A DNA stretch of 64,000 nt from contig NZ_JAIWZC010000001.1 of the NCBI RefSeq assembly GCF_020297485.1, forward strand, positions 2,666,001 through 2,730,000. The letters run 5' to 3'. The position numbers and the translations under genes are program-made. Within the stretch, counting starts at the first letter, position 1; the number at the start of each line of letters is the position of its first letter. This DNA is from Enterocloster clostridioformis. GTDB taxonomy: Bacteria; Bacillota; Clostridia; Lachnospirales; Lachnospiraceae. Below the pieces are notes generated by a model, which was not told the DNA's origin, searched no databases, and saw only the letters and a list, made by a program, of their open reading frames with translations. Positions 50,995 to 60,746 of the stretch are shown piece after piece.

Positions 50995-52167
50995 ATGAAC
51001 CAATTCTTACGACGAGCAACGGAACTTGAACCTCAGATGCAAAAGGACCGGCGCTACCTGCATCAGCACGCCGAAGCGGGAGAGCACCTGCCCGGCACAA
51101 CCAAGTATGTCATGGAACGGCTTGCTTCCATTGAGCTATCCCCGCATGAAATCTGCGACTCGGGCGTCACTGCCCTGATTGAGGGCAGCCGCCCCGGCAA
51201 GACCATTCTCCTCAGGGCTGACATGGACGCGCTCCCCATGAAAGAATCCAACAGCCTTCCCTTTCAGACGGTCACGGACGCGGCCCACAACTGCGGCCAT
51301 GACATACATACCGCCATGCTTCTTGCGGCTGCCCAGATTCTGTACGAGCGCAGGGATGAGCTCTGCGGCAGCGTCAAGCTGATGTTCCAGCCGGCGGAAG
51401 AGGTCTTTACGGGTTCCGAAAACATGATTAAGGCCGGGCTTCTTTCCAATCCCACAGTGGATGCCGCCATGGGCATGCATGTGATGTTAGATACCCCGGT
51501 TCCCTCCCTCAACTATGGCACAGGCTTCATGACGTCCTCCTGCGACGGTTTTAAAATCACGGTAAAAGGCGTGGGCTGTCATGGCGCCATGCCCCATATG
51601 GGTATTGACCCCATCAATGTGGGCTTCCATATTTACAGCGCCTTCCAGAATCTCATAGCCAGGGAATGCGACCCGGGCGAGAAGGCAAGCCTTACTCTAG
51701 GCGCGTTTAATGCAGGATCCACATCCAACATTATTCCTGACAGCGCCGTGCTCATGGGCACCCTGCGCACCTATAATAAGGATCTGCGCGCCAGGCTGGT
51801 AAAAAGGATGCATGAGATTACAGAATACATGGGAAAAGTCTTTGGAGTGGCGGTTGAATACGAATCCCTCTCCGATGTGCCCTCCACCTACTCTGACCCG
51901 GACCTTACCAGGGAGCTGGCAGGATATGCCGCCGAGGTGGCGCCTGATTTCATTAAACATACGGATTACTCCGTCACACCTTCTGATGACTTTGCCCGCG
52001 TGTCCGAAAAGGTCCCTACTGTCTACTTCATGATAGGATGCGGGGTGGATGGATGCACGGTCCAGCACCACAATCCGGGCGTATTATTTGATGAAACCGT
52101 CATGCCCTACGGGGCCGCAGTACACGCAGCCTGTGCATTTAACTGGCTGAACAGGAGGAACGCATAA
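50995..52167 (+). CDS. M20-family amidohydrolase
   Basis: A 390-residue metal-dependent aminoacylase/carboxypeptidase (hippuricase-like). Metal ligands in AHNCGHDIHTAML and FQPAEEVF, GMHVMLDTP, and the lid domain (CDGFKITVKGVGCHGAMPHM). Strong start after AAGGAGG. It overlaps the MFS gene by one base (TAATG). The pair suggests import and hydrolysis of an N-acyl or conjugated compound. Confidence 0.93.
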   Translation: MNQFLRRATELEPQMQKDRRYLHQHAEAGEHLPGTTKYVMERLASIELSPHEICDSGVTALIEGSRPGKTILLRADMDALPMKESNSLPFQTVTDAAHNCGHDIHTAMLLAAAQILYERRDELCGSVKLMFQPAEEVFTGSENMIKAGLLSNPTVDAAMGMHVMLDTPVPSLNYGTGFMTSSCDGFKITVKGVGCHGAMPHMGIDPINVGFHIYSAFQNLIARECDPGEKASLTLGAFNAGSTSNIIPDSAVLMGTLRTYNKDLRARLVKRMHEITEYMGKVFGVAVEYESLSDVPSTYSDPDLTRELAGYAAEVAPDFIKHTDYSVTPSDDFARVSEKVPTVYFMIGCGVDGCTVQHHNPGVLFDETVMPYGAAVHAACAFNWLNRRNA

Positions 52168-53441
52168 TGGAACGCAAAAAAATATATTATGGCTGGTTTG
52201 TTGTTTTTGGATGTCTCATGATTACATGTACCATGGTGCCCCCCATCATGGCGCTCAGCAATAAATTTCTGATTCAGGTCACGGGTGAGCTTCAGATTTC
52301 CAGAAGCGCCTTTACCCTGGCCAATACCATTCTCCAGGGTCTGGGTATCTTCCTGTCCCCCATTGTGTCGGCCAGACTTGCAAGAGGCAACATGAAACGG
52401 ATTCAGACCGTCAGCATTATTGGCTTTGTCCTTTCCTACGCTTCCTTCTCCCTTGCCACCAACGTGATTCATCTATACATTTCCTCCTTTTTTACCGGTG
52501 TTTTCTTCTTAAACGCCTCCCTGATTCCGGTAAGCATGATGATTACCAACTGGTTTGTCAAAAAGAGAGGACTTGCCATGAGCATAGCCATGGCAGGAAT
52601 CGGCGTGGGCGGCACCATCTTCAGTCCTGTCATTACATGGCTGCTGGGGGCCTATGGCTGGAGGAGCACCTACCGAATCATGGCTCTCATTATCCTGGTA
52701 CTGGCCCTTCCCGCTGCCCTGTTCATCCTCAGGAAACGTCCGGAGGACATGGGACTCTTACCCTACGGCAGCGAGGATGCCGCCATACAGGATGCCGCCT
52801 CCAAACGTATTCCCAAAAAGGCAGACATTGTATTTCCGCTCAGCGTGAAAGAATCCAGGACAAAGCTGTTCTTCATCCTTTTCATCTTCGGCATGCTGTG
52901 CAACGGGCTGATTAATACCGGCTCCCTGGGCCACTTCCCTCCGGCTATCGAGGAACTTCAGGGCCCCCAGGTACAGGCTTTAATCATCTCCATGTATTCC
53001 ATGATTGGTATTTTCGGCAAGCTGGTTCTGGGATGGCTCAATGACAGGTTCGGAGTTGTGGCCAGCACTGCCTTTGGATGCATCACCTTTGCCCTCTCCT
53101 TTATCTTCATCCTGTTTGGGCAGAATATCAGCATGCTCTACATCATGGCCTTCCTTTTCGGCCTGGGAGATGCCATCGGCACCGTGACCCCTCCTCTTAT
53201 TACCTCCGCCATCTTTGGCGCTGAAAAATACGGCGAGGCATACGGAATCGCCAACAGCTTTACACAAATCGGCCTTTCCCTGGGAGCGCTCATGGTGGCA
53301 GCCGTATATGACACCAGCGGCTCCTACAATACGGCCTGGATTCTCCTTATTATCCTGACCCTGGGTGCCTTCGCGGGCTGGGTGGGCGCGTACGCGGTAT
53401 CCAGAAAGTACTGTCAAAAATCAGTGGCGGACAATACGTAA
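52167..53441 (+). CDS. MFS transporter (OFA-like)
   Basis: A 424-residue major facilitator with twelve predicted helices. N-terminal MERKKIYYGWFVVFGCLMIT, the GXXXDRXGXR-like loop region LARGNMKRI, WLNDRFGVV between helices 8 and 9, and a C-terminal half like oxalate/formate or monocarboxylate transporters. Co-transcribed with the amidohydrolase. Substrate presumably an organic acid or acylated amino acid. Confidence 0.92.
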   Translation: MERKKIYYGWFVVFGCLMITCTMVPPIMALSNKFLIQVTGELQISRSAFTLANTILQGLGIFLSPIVSARLARGNMKRIQTVSIIGFVLSYASFSLATNVIHLYISSFFTGVFFLNASLIPVSMMITNWFVKKRGLAMSIAMAGIGVGGTIFSPVITWLLGAYGWRSTYRIMALIILVLALPAALFILRKRPEDMGLLPYGSEDAAIQDAASKRIPKKADIVFPLSVKESRTKLFFILFIFGMLCNGLINTGSLGHFPPAIEELQGPQVQALIISMYSMIGIFGKLVLGWLNDRFGVVASTAFGCITFALSFIFILFGQNISMLYIMAFLFGLGDAIGTVTPPLITSAIFGAEKYGEAYGIANSFTQIGLSLGALMVAAVYDTSGSYNTAWILLIILTLGAFAGWVGAYAVSRKYCQKSVADNT

Positions 53442-53804
53442 AATGCACAGGCCGCCCAATAAACCCGGAAGGCAATGGCTTCGGTGCGCGGACTGTCTCG
53501 GCGGATGGGTTGCCCTGTCTCTCAAATCCAGAATATCCAGAAGGGCAGCTGCCCATTGGCATGCATGTCCTCAACCGGGCCGTAACTGAACGCGTAATGG
53601 GTCACTGCCTTGGAAATAGCGTCAATATTTTCCCTTTTCGCACAGGCGGTGATTCCGTGTTCCGATTTCATTTTATTATAACCAGCCCCGGTAAAAAGAC
53701 AAGTTAAAAGGCGGGACATTTATCGCATCCCGCCTTACGGCGCTGTTGTATCAGCACAAAGAACCTATAAAAGAGAATGTTCCTCCTCCAAAGGGAATAA
53801 TATC
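53442..53804. other. region downstream of the MFS gene with one gene remnant
   Basis: Mostly non-coding. A small minus-strand remnant is at 53522-53671 (listed). AAGGCGGGA (53708-53716) and TCCCGCCTT (53728-53736) form a perfect hairpin, with a T run on the minus strand only. Confidence 0.5.
53522..53671 (-). pseudogene. remnant of a small DUF6809-like protein
   Basis: The frame MKSEHGITACAKRENIDAIS then KAVTHYAFSYGPVEDMHANG resembles the N-terminal part of small clostridial proteins of unknown function (DUF6809-like). After GQL the sequence QLPFWIFWI looks foreign, so the C-terminal half is lost. Low certainty on the family. Confidence 0.4.
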
Positions 53805-54706
53805 ATGAACACCCACCAGGTCCGCAACCGTTACCGTTTCATGGGAATCGGGCAGGACATATCCCCTGTGGTCTTTGCAGACGGGGTCAATGAGATGGGG
53901 TCAATGAGATGGGGTTCGGGGCGGCTGTCCTCTACTTCCCCGGCTATGCCCGGTATGATTCCCCGGACCCTGAGGATCCGTCCAGACCTGCCGTCGCAGC
54001 CCTGGAGCTCACCGGATTTCTCTTAGGCTTAAGCGCATCCGTGGAGGAAGCCGCATTCATTCTCCGCACCATCCGAATCGTTGGCGCCCAAGACTCCATA
54101 ACCGGAACCATCGCCCCGCTCCACTGGCTTGCGGCGGACAGGACCGGCAAATCCATGGTCATTGAAAAGACAGCCGACGGCCTGCATCTCATGGATAACC
54201 CCATAGGCGTCCTCTCCAACAGTCCTGACTTCCAGTGGCACCTGACCAACCTGCGCAATTACATGAATCTCTCCTCCTCCCAGAATCAGTCACAGACCTG
54301 GGGCAGCCTGGAGCTGACCCCCTTAGGACAGGGCGCCGGCAGCTTTGGACTGCCCGGGGATTACACGCCTCCTTCCAGGTTTGTCAGGACTGCTTTTCTA
54401 AAGACCCACACACCCATTCCGGCAGGCAGGGAGGAAGCAGTGCCGGCCTGTTTCCATATAATGGAAAGTGTAAGCATACCAAAGGGCCCGGTCATCACCG
54501 GCCGGAATACGCCGGATTATACCCAATACACGGCCTTCATTAACCTTTCCTCCAGGGAATACTTCTTCAGGACCTACGACAACAGCTGCATCACCTCCGC
54601 ATCACTGCCCGGCAATCCGGATACGGAAAGCGGCATGAAATCGCTGGCGGTCCTCAATCAGCCTGCTGCCTTCTGCCGGTTACCCGAGTCTCTGGGCACG
54701 TTCTAA
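53805..54706 (+). pseudogene. choloylglycine (bile salt) hydrolase family protein, frameshifted
   Basis: The Ntn-hydrolase core is clear: NRYRFMGIGQDISPVVFADG, VNEMGFGAAVLYFPGYARYD, LHWLAADRTGKSMVIEKTAD, PIGVLSNSPDFQWHLTNLRN, and PPSRFVRTAFLK. A 14-base duplication (53883-53910) shifts the frame after VNEMG. The N terminus with the catalytic cysteine (normally residue 2, followed by about 35 residues) is missing. It could never cleave bile salts or penicillin V in this form. Its 3' end overlaps the convergent receiver fragment by 27 bases. Confidence 0.88.
53883..53910. repeat. 14-base direct duplication within the hydrolase pseudogene
   Basis: GGGGTCAATGAGAT occurs twice in tandem (53883-53896 and 53897-53910), and GGGGT follows again. 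Removal of one copy restores the frame DGVNEMGFGAAV. Confidence 0.9.
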
Positions 54707-55072
54707 CACCTGGCAGAGATATTCCGCATCCACCGGCTTGGTCACAAAGCCGTCCATCCCGGCCTCTGCTGCCGCATCCGCATCTTCCTGAAAGGAATTA
54801 GCCGTCATAGCTATGACAGGGATGGAAGAGGCATCCTGTCTCTGCATCCCCCGGATGGCCCGGCAGGCCTCCAGGCCGTTCATCTCATGCATCTGGATAT
54901 CCATGAGAATAGCCTGATAGGTCCCGGGGCTGTTCCGGACAAACAATTCCACAGCCCGTTTTCCATATTCCGCCCTGTGCACACTGGCTCTCTTTGTCTT
55001 CAGAAGCTCAATGGCTATCTCCGCATTCAGGTCATTATCCTCGGCCAGAAGGATGTTCAATTCCGGAATCAT
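54680..55072 (-). pseudogene. receiver-domain fragment of a hybrid histidine kinase
   Basis: A 130-residue receiver domain: ILLAEDNDLNAEIAIELL, phospho-acceptor in AILMDIQMHEMNGLEACR, PVIAMTANSFQEDA and GFVTKPVDAEYL. The EDNxxN start and MDIQMxxMNG are those of C-terminal receivers of hybrid kinases. The frame is open a little upstream (to about 55120) but has no kinase and no good ribosome binding site. A free-standing CheY-like protein is an alternative. Confidence 0.7.
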
Positions 55073-55122
55073 GTCAGCCGCGATTGTCTCAACATACTCA
55101 TACTGCCAGCCCTTATATTTTG

Positions 55123-55716
55123 CTATCTCAGTCCGGCCTCCCTCAGCATCCAGGCAATCCTGGCGCTTTCCTCCAGCTCTTCCAGACAGTAAAAAGCGTC
55201 CATCAGATTTTTTCCCGGCACCACTGCCCCGTGCTGCTTCAGCAGATAGCCGTCGCTGTCCATCACACGCTGCCCAAAAGCGTCAAACAGTGCCTGGGAG
55301 CCTGGCTTTTCGTAGGGAATCACCCCCACCTTACCCAGCTTCATCTTCAGATACGGGGTATGGTCCGGGATTGCGTCTGTTTCGTCCTCAGCCGGCACAA
55401 AGCTCCACAGCACCCCATAGGTGCCATGAGTATGCAGGACCGCGCCTGTTCCCGGCTTTTTCTGGTATACCTTCAGATGCAGGGGCCATTCCTTGCTGGG
55501 CTTGCTGCTGCTCAGACATTCTCCGTTCATATCCATGACTGCAAATTCATCCTCTTTCAGGGTTCCAAAGCAGCTTCCGCTCTGGCTGATGTACATCCTT
55601 CCATCATGGAAAAAACTCATATTAGCCGATGAACCGGCTGTCTTGTTCCTCTCAAACAGACTCCTTCCAATCCAGACCGCGTCCTTTAATTTCTGAGCCA
55701 ATTCCTTGTCCATCAT
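55123..55716 (-). CDS. otnC: class II aldolase family protein, 3-oxo-tetronate 4-phosphate decarboxylase
   Basis: A 197-residue zinc enzyme: GSSANMSFFHDGRMYIS, SKEWPLHLKVYQ, the metal ligands in VLHTHGTYGVLWS and the C-terminal HGAVV with the third histidine. OtnC-type enzymes decarboxylate 3-oxo-tetronate 4-phosphate to dihydroxyacetone phosphate. It overlaps otnK by four bases, the standard pair. L-fuculose- or ribulose-phosphate aldolase activity is a less likely alternative. Confidence 0.87.
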   Translation of the reverse strand: MMDKELAQKLKDAVWIGRSLFERNKTAGSSANMSFFHDGRMYISQSGSCFGTLKEDEFAVMDMNGECLSSSKPSKEWPLHLKVYQKKPGTGAVLHTHGTYGVLWSFVPAEDETDAIPDHTPYLKMKLGKVGVIPYEKPGSQALFDAFGQRVMDSDGYLLKQHGAVVPGKNLMDAFYCLEELEESARIAWMLREAGLR

Positions 55717-56984
55717 TTTCCTTCCTCCATCCGCGTCATCTCCAACACTTTTATAAAAAACTCTTCCTGCCCGAAATTCCCGGACTTTAATACAAGGCGA
55801 AGCGTCTCATTCTCCATGGGCACCATGACCGGCACTCCGGGCGCCACGCTGGCGCCAATCTGGTAGGAAGAAAATCCCAGGCGTTTTGTCACCGCACCGG
55901 AGGTCTCTCCCCCTGCCACCACCACTCTCCTGATTCCATGGGCCACTGCCCGCTCCGCCAGCTTGGCGGCTGCCTGTTCCAGCATCTCTGCCACGCGCTC
56001 CTGCCCGTATTGCTGCACTTCCTTCACATTTCGGGCTGTATCAGAGCTGTACACCAGAACCGGAATTCCCCAGTTTTCTCTCACAAACTTCCACGCGTCC
56101 TCCAAAGTCTCCCTGCCCTCAAGCATGGCCACAGGGTCCATCTTATAGCTGAGTCCGCCGTGGGCCCGGAAATAGTCAATCTGCCCCAGGGTAGCCTTGG
56201 AACAGCTTCCCGCAAGCAGAATGGCGGATCCCTCTGCCTGAATATCAAGCTCCGGCAGCATCTCCTGCCGGCTGCTCAGCCGTTTTGCCAGCGGCTCCAG
56301 AATCCCGCTTCCGCCTGTCAGCAGGGCCAGATCCCCGAACAGCTCCACAATCCGTTCCCCATCCTCCATATCCCGGTAATCCGGTATCACATAGAAATGC
56401 TCCTGCCTGTCCTCCTGTTCCGTAAGCATGGCGCGGATTTCATCTGCCGGCCTGTCCATCTGCTCCTTCCAGAGCTCCACACATGGGTACTTGCTCTGGG
56501 GCTTCATCAGGCCGGCGATTCTGGAGTCCCACATGGGAGTCAGAGGATGGTTCTTCATGGGGCTCTCATGCAAAGGCACACCGCCAACATACAGTTCCCC
56601 GTTTCTTACCACACGCCCGTTGACAGGCAGGGCCGGGCACAGTACCGTATAGGACACCCCAAGGAATTCCATGGCGGCGTCCGCAACAGGACCAATATTT
56701 CCCTCTGGAGTAGAGTCAAAGGTGGAACAGTATTTCAGATAAAATTTCTCCACGCCCTGCTCCTTCAGCCAGCCAAGGGACCGCATGGTATCCGCCACTG
56801 CTTCCCCGGTATCCTGGGTCCTGGATTTAAGCGCTATCACAATGGCCTGTATTCCCTCCGCAATCCTGCTTTCTTTTGCCGGAATCCCGTTAAAGAGCTG
56901 GACCGACATGCCTCCCTTTACCAAAAATGAAGCCGCGTCGCTGGCACCTGTAAAATCATCGGCTACACATCCGAATATCGGCAT
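55713..56984 (-). CDS. otnK: 3-oxo-tetronate kinase (four-carbon acid sugar kinase, DUF1537)
   Basis: A 423-residue kinase: N-terminal substrate domain FGCVADDFTGASDAASFLVK and YLKYCSTFDSTPEGNIGPVA, C-terminal nucleotide domain RRVVVAGGETSGAVTKRLG. It phosphorylates the 3-oxo acid made from tetronates. The promoter upstream is a -24/-12 sigma-54 element (57046-57032), so the operon is activated by the sigma-54 regulator encoded divergently. No dehydrogenase of the OtnD/LtnD type is seen nearby; it may lie elsewhere. Confidence 0.9.
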   Translation of the reverse strand: MPIFGCVADDFTGASDAASFLVKGGMSVQLFNGIPAKESRIAEGIQAIVIALKSRTQDTGEAVADTMRSLGWLKEQGVEKFYLKYCSTFDSTPEGNIGPVADAAMEFLGVSYTVLCPALPVNGRVVRNGELYVGGVPLHESPMKNHPLTPMWDSRIAGLMKPQSKYPCVELWKEQMDRPADEIRAMLTEQEDRQEHFYVIPDYRDMEDGERIVELFGDLALLTGGSGILEPLAKRLSSRQEMLPELDIQAEGSAILLAGSCSKATLGQIDYFRAHGGLSYKMDPVAMLEGRETLEDAWKFVRENWGIPVLVYSSDTARNVKEVQQYGQERVAEMLEQAAAKLAERAVAHGIRRVVVAGGETSGAVTKRLGFSSYQIGASVAPGVPVMVPMENETLRLVLKSGNFGQEEFFIKVLEMTRMEEGK

Positions 56985-57031
56985 AGTTTACCTCCTGTCA
57001 TCATGAAAAGATATATTATACAATAATACCA

Positions 57032-57046
57032 GCAAATTTCATGCCA
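57032..57046 (-). promoter_or_regulatory. sigma-54 promoter of otnK-otnC
   Basis: On the minus strand TGGCATGAAATTTGC: GG and GC are exactly ten bases apart, as in -24/-12 promoters, about 50 bases before the otnK start. GTTGCA words in either orientation at 57089-57094 and 57112-57117 are candidate activator sites. Confidence 0.75.
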
Positions 57047-57522
57047 GCATAAATCACAACCTTCCTGCTTTGTTATTCATCCTTATATGTTGCAAAACCG
57101 TTGACCAAACTGTTGCATTATTGTAGAATCGAAACAGCAGCAACTGTACCATCCGCCATAGGAGGACCGCCATGATTCATATACTATTCATTGTACCATA
57201 TCCCGAACTTCGGGAAAAGGTTGAGTATGTCTTAGACAACCATCCTGAAAACAAACGAATTTCCGCCAACATACAGGTATTGACAGTTGACCAGATTTCA
57301 CGGATTAATGCAGGAAGCTACGATGCTGTCATCGCCCGGGGGTTCAGTGCCAAACAGTTGAAAGCCATGCATCCCCAGACTCCCGTTATCGACCTGGCCA
57401 TTTCCGGTTATGATATCATACGCACGGTCGCTGAATGCCGCAAAGATTTTAATTCCACACAGATTGCCATCTGCGGATTTTACGGAAAAATATACGAAGC
57501 CTCCGACATATGCAAGCTGCTA

Positions 57523-58891
57523 GTACAGCATTGCCAAAATAATAATGAATAGACGTTGCTTTTTTATTGTAGTCGGTGCATAATAATTCTATCACTAAAG
57601 AATGGATGGGTTATTATGCGAAGGAAAACAATTGATACTATCCCGGTTTTATCTGATGCCATGAAAAACATATTATCTGCTTTTTCAAAAAGCCGCTCCC
57701 TTCCGTCAGGACTGGTCAAAAGAGCCAGCATTGTCCTGCTTGCGTCACAGGGGGAACTCAACCAGAATATTGCACCACAGGTCGGGCTTCATTATAATAA
57801 TGTTGCCACCTGGCGCAGTCGGTTCCTCGCGGCGCTCCCAGCCTTGCGGAGGATTGAAATGGACGACCCGAAAAAGCTTGAAGATGAGATACGGGCAGTC
57901 CTGTCCGATAAAAAACGCCCCGGTGCCCCGTCTGTTTTTACGCCGGACCAGATCATGCGGATCATCGACCTTGCCTGCAGCAGCCCAAATGATTTTGGGT
58001 ACGAAGTAAGCCAGTGGAGTCTCCCGCTGTTAGTGGCAGAAATTAAAAAGCAGGGGATCGCTGAACAGATTTCTGAGAAATCTGTCAGCCGTTTTTTAAA
58101 AATGAGGTAGATTTACATCCCCACAAAATCCGTTACTGGCTTCATTCTTCGGAAAAGACGGAAGCCCCGGAATCTTTTGCGCGGAAAGTAAACGAAATCT
58201 GCGGCCTGTACCAGAGTGCCCAGGAACAAAGCCGGGAAGGTGCACACATTGTTTCCACGGATGAAATGACCGGGGTACAAGCGCTGGAACATAAATATCC
58301 TGACAAGCTCCCATTACCCGGCCAGTGCGCCAAAATGGAGTTTGAGTATATCCGCCATGGCACGACCAGCCTCATCGGGTTCTTTGATGTTGCAACGGGC
58401 CGTATGGAAATGCCGTATTTAAACTCCACACGCACAGAAGAGGATTTTGTGGAAGCCGTGAAAGCATTGGTAGGGACAGACCCGCAAGCCCCATGGACAT
58501 TTATATGCGATGGCCTAAACACCCATAAATCGGAAGCCCTTGTCCGCTTTGTGGCAGAAGCCTGTGCCCTTGGCGTGGAACTGGGCAAAAAAGGGAAAAC
58601 AGGGATCCTTAAAAGTATGGAAAGCCGAGCGGATTTCCTGCATGACCCTTCCCACCGGATCCGCTTTGTCTATACTCCGAAACACAGTTCCTGGATGAAC
58701 CAGATTGAGATATGGTTTGGCATCATTAACCGGAAGCTGCTGAAGCGGAAAAGCTACCTATCAATAGAAGAACTGGAAGCAAGCATCCTGCGCTTTATTG
58801 AACAATACAATCTTACAGCACACCCATTTAAGTGGACATATGCCGGGATACCATTAGTAATTTAATCACTGATATTTAAGCAATGCTGTAC
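57523..58891 (+). mobile_element. IS630-family insertion sequence with two-frame transposase (1369 bp)
   Basis: Ends start GTACAGCATTGC on both sides as inverted repeats (57523 onward; 58891 inward), flanked by TA at 57521-57522 and 58892-58893. The transposase is read in two frames. It differs from the IS630-type element at 4182. Confidence 0.9.
57616..58865 (+). CDS. IS630 family transposase, made by programmed -1 frameshift
   Basis: Frame one (57616-58110, from ATG after a weak ribosome binding site) is the helix-turn-helix half (SGLVKRASIVLLASQGELNQ, PQVGLHYNNVATWRSRFLAA) and ends EKSVSRFLKMR. At 58095-58101 lies TTTAAAA, a classical -1 slippery heptamer; slipping gives SRFLKNEVDLHPHKIRYWLH and the DDE half to 58865 (VSTDEMTGVQAL, FICDGLNTHKSE, KHSSWMNQIEIWFGIINRKL). 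The alternative, a chance inactivating frameshift, is less likely given the exact heptamer. Product length about 416 residues. Confidence 0.85.
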
Positions 58892-60462
58892 TAGGGTGCG
58901 AAGTGGAAATTTATCCGGCCAGTAATCATAAGGACCTGGAAGCCAGCATAGACGAGGCCGTCGCCCATGGATGTGACGCGCTAATCGGAGGATACTCCGC
59001 TGTAGAGCTGGCTGAAAAACATGGCATCCCATCCCGCCTGATACGAACCGGAGAGGATACCATCCTTCAGGCAATCAATGAGGCCATACGCACGGTCGAA
59101 CAAATACAGATCGAACGAATTGTCGCCGAGACCTATAAGACCATCATATACGCGTCCAAGGACGGCATCCTGTATATTGATTCCACCGGTACCATACGGG
59201 TACGCAACCGGGTGGTCAAAGCCATGAACAACAATATCAGCCTGCTGTCAAGGTCTCTGCGGACCACCCTTCCCTATCTCTACAAATCCTTTAGCGAGGT
59301 TTTAAAGGGGGGACAGGAAATAAACGGCAGCATTCTTACCATCCCCAAAAGCAACCTTACCGTATCTGCCTCCTTTGTTCCCGTGGTAGTCAATAACAAC
59401 ATTTCCGGCGTCGTGATTACCTTATCTGATATAACTGAAATACAGAAGCTGGAAAATCAAATCCGCCGGAGTCTCAGTGAAAAAGGACTCCGGGCAAAAT
59501 ATACCTTTGACGACATTATTCATAAGAGCGCTGTCATCGACGCCACCATTGATACGGCGCGCAGATATGCTGCCTCGGATTCCAATGTCATCATCGTGGG
59601 AGAAACCGGGACAGGAAAAGAATTGTTTGCACAGAGCATACACAATGCCAGTCCTCGTAAAAATGGACCCTTTGTCGCCATCAACTGTGCCGCTCTGCCG
59701 GAAAATCTGCTGGAAAGCGAGCTCTTTGGCTATGTGGAGGGCGCCTTTACCGGCAGTGTCAAAGGCGGTAAAATGGGACTTTTTGAACAGGCGCACGGCG
59801 GAACCCTGTTTCTGGATGAAATTGGTGAAATTTCCCTTTCCACCCAGACCAAGCTGCTGCGGGTTCTCCAGGAACGCGAGGTCAGAAGAATTGGTGATAA
59901 CAAGGTCATCTCCATCAATGTCCGCATTATTTCCGCCACCAACAAAAGCATCAATCAGCTTGCCGGCAAAGAACTGTTCCGCCGTGATTTGATGTACCGC
60001 CTGGATGTCCTGAGAATTTTCCTTCCCCCTCTTCGCCAGAGAGACCGGGACGCGGAACTGCTGTTCCTGCATTTGATGCGGCAGCGGGGGCAGGAGTGCG
60101 GGATACCTGTTCCCGAAATCAATCTTTCGGCCTTATCCGCCCTTAATGATTATCCATTTAATGGAAATATAAGGGAACTGCGCAATATCGTAGAGCGCTC
60201 TCTGGTAATCTGCTCCGGAAATGCCATCACCAGAGATGATTTGCTAAGGGCACTATATCCCCGGGATTTAGAGGATACATCTCCGGTTCCTGTCTATACT
60301 GCATCTCAGACCTCCGGCGAAGAAAGCTCCATCATATGGGCACTTGGTGAATGCGGCGGCAATCAGACCAGGGCTGCCAGGCTGCTGGGTATTAACCGTT
60401 CTACACTATGGAGAAAAATGCAGAAATATCATATAAAAATATAATTCAAATCATGCAATGGT

Positions 60463-60514
60463 GTTGCACATTTTGTTGTGATATCGTTGCATTTTTTGCT
60501 GTAATACTGTTGCA
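60463..60514. promoter_or_regulatory. GTTGCA repeats upstream of kdgT, candidate activator sites
   Basis: GTTGCA occurs at 60463-60468, 60486-60491 and 60509-60514, spaced 23 bases apart in each case (two helical turns). The same word occurs at 57089 and 57112, also 23 bases apart. Location 100-150 bases before a sigma-54 promoter fits an upstream activating sequence. Confidence 0.65.
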
Positions 60515-60614
60515 ACCGCACTCCCCCTCACCCTCCGGTGTATTTCTCTCTATATCGACCTTTTTCTTGTGTCTTTTATGAAGCTTTTATTATTTTTAGC
60601 CGATATCCATATAC

Positions 60615-60630
60615 TTGGCATCATAATTGC
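60615..60630 (+). promoter_or_regulatory. sigma-54 promoter of kdgT
   Basis: TTGGCATCATAATTGC: GG and GC are ten bases apart, matching the -24/-12 consensus. It lies 117 bases before the permease start codon. Confidence 0.75.
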
Positions 60631-60746
60631 TCTAAACAACTGCATCGGGCAATAAGAACACGCCATGCTCCGGCCCTGCCGGGGTGGTCAGTCTCCGGGG
60701 TATTGGCGCTCTATTCCAAAATCAAGAAGAAGGAGAGGTATTTTTT

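Larger units (their letters stand above)
57172..60444 (+). pseudogene. sigma-54-dependent regulator (PrpR_N, PAS, AAA+, Fis-type), split by an insertion sequence
   Basis: The 5' part (57172-57522) is a PrpR-type sensor start (YDAVIARGFSAKQLKAMHPQ, AISGYDIIRTVAECRKDF). The 3' part (58894-60444) continues GCEVEIYPASNHKDLEASID, a PAS domain (residues about 200-300), the AAA+ motor with GETGTGKELFAQ, GAFTGSVKGG (the GAFTGA loop, with S in place of A), LFLDEIGEISL and RRDLMYRLDV, and the C-terminal helix-turn-helix (GGNQTRAARLLGINRSTLWR). Removing the element and one TA joins KLL|GCEV in frame. A TTG or ATG in the 3' part could make a truncated activator without its sensor. Confidence 0.9.

Noticed and set aside
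55938..56930. Long plus-strand open frame (330 codons) across otnK
   Set aside because: Shadow of otnK; no ribosome binding site or recognisable domain.
57556..58110. Two independent transposase genes in the second IS630-type element
   Set aside because: The two frames form one protein through the slippery heptamer at 58095-58101.
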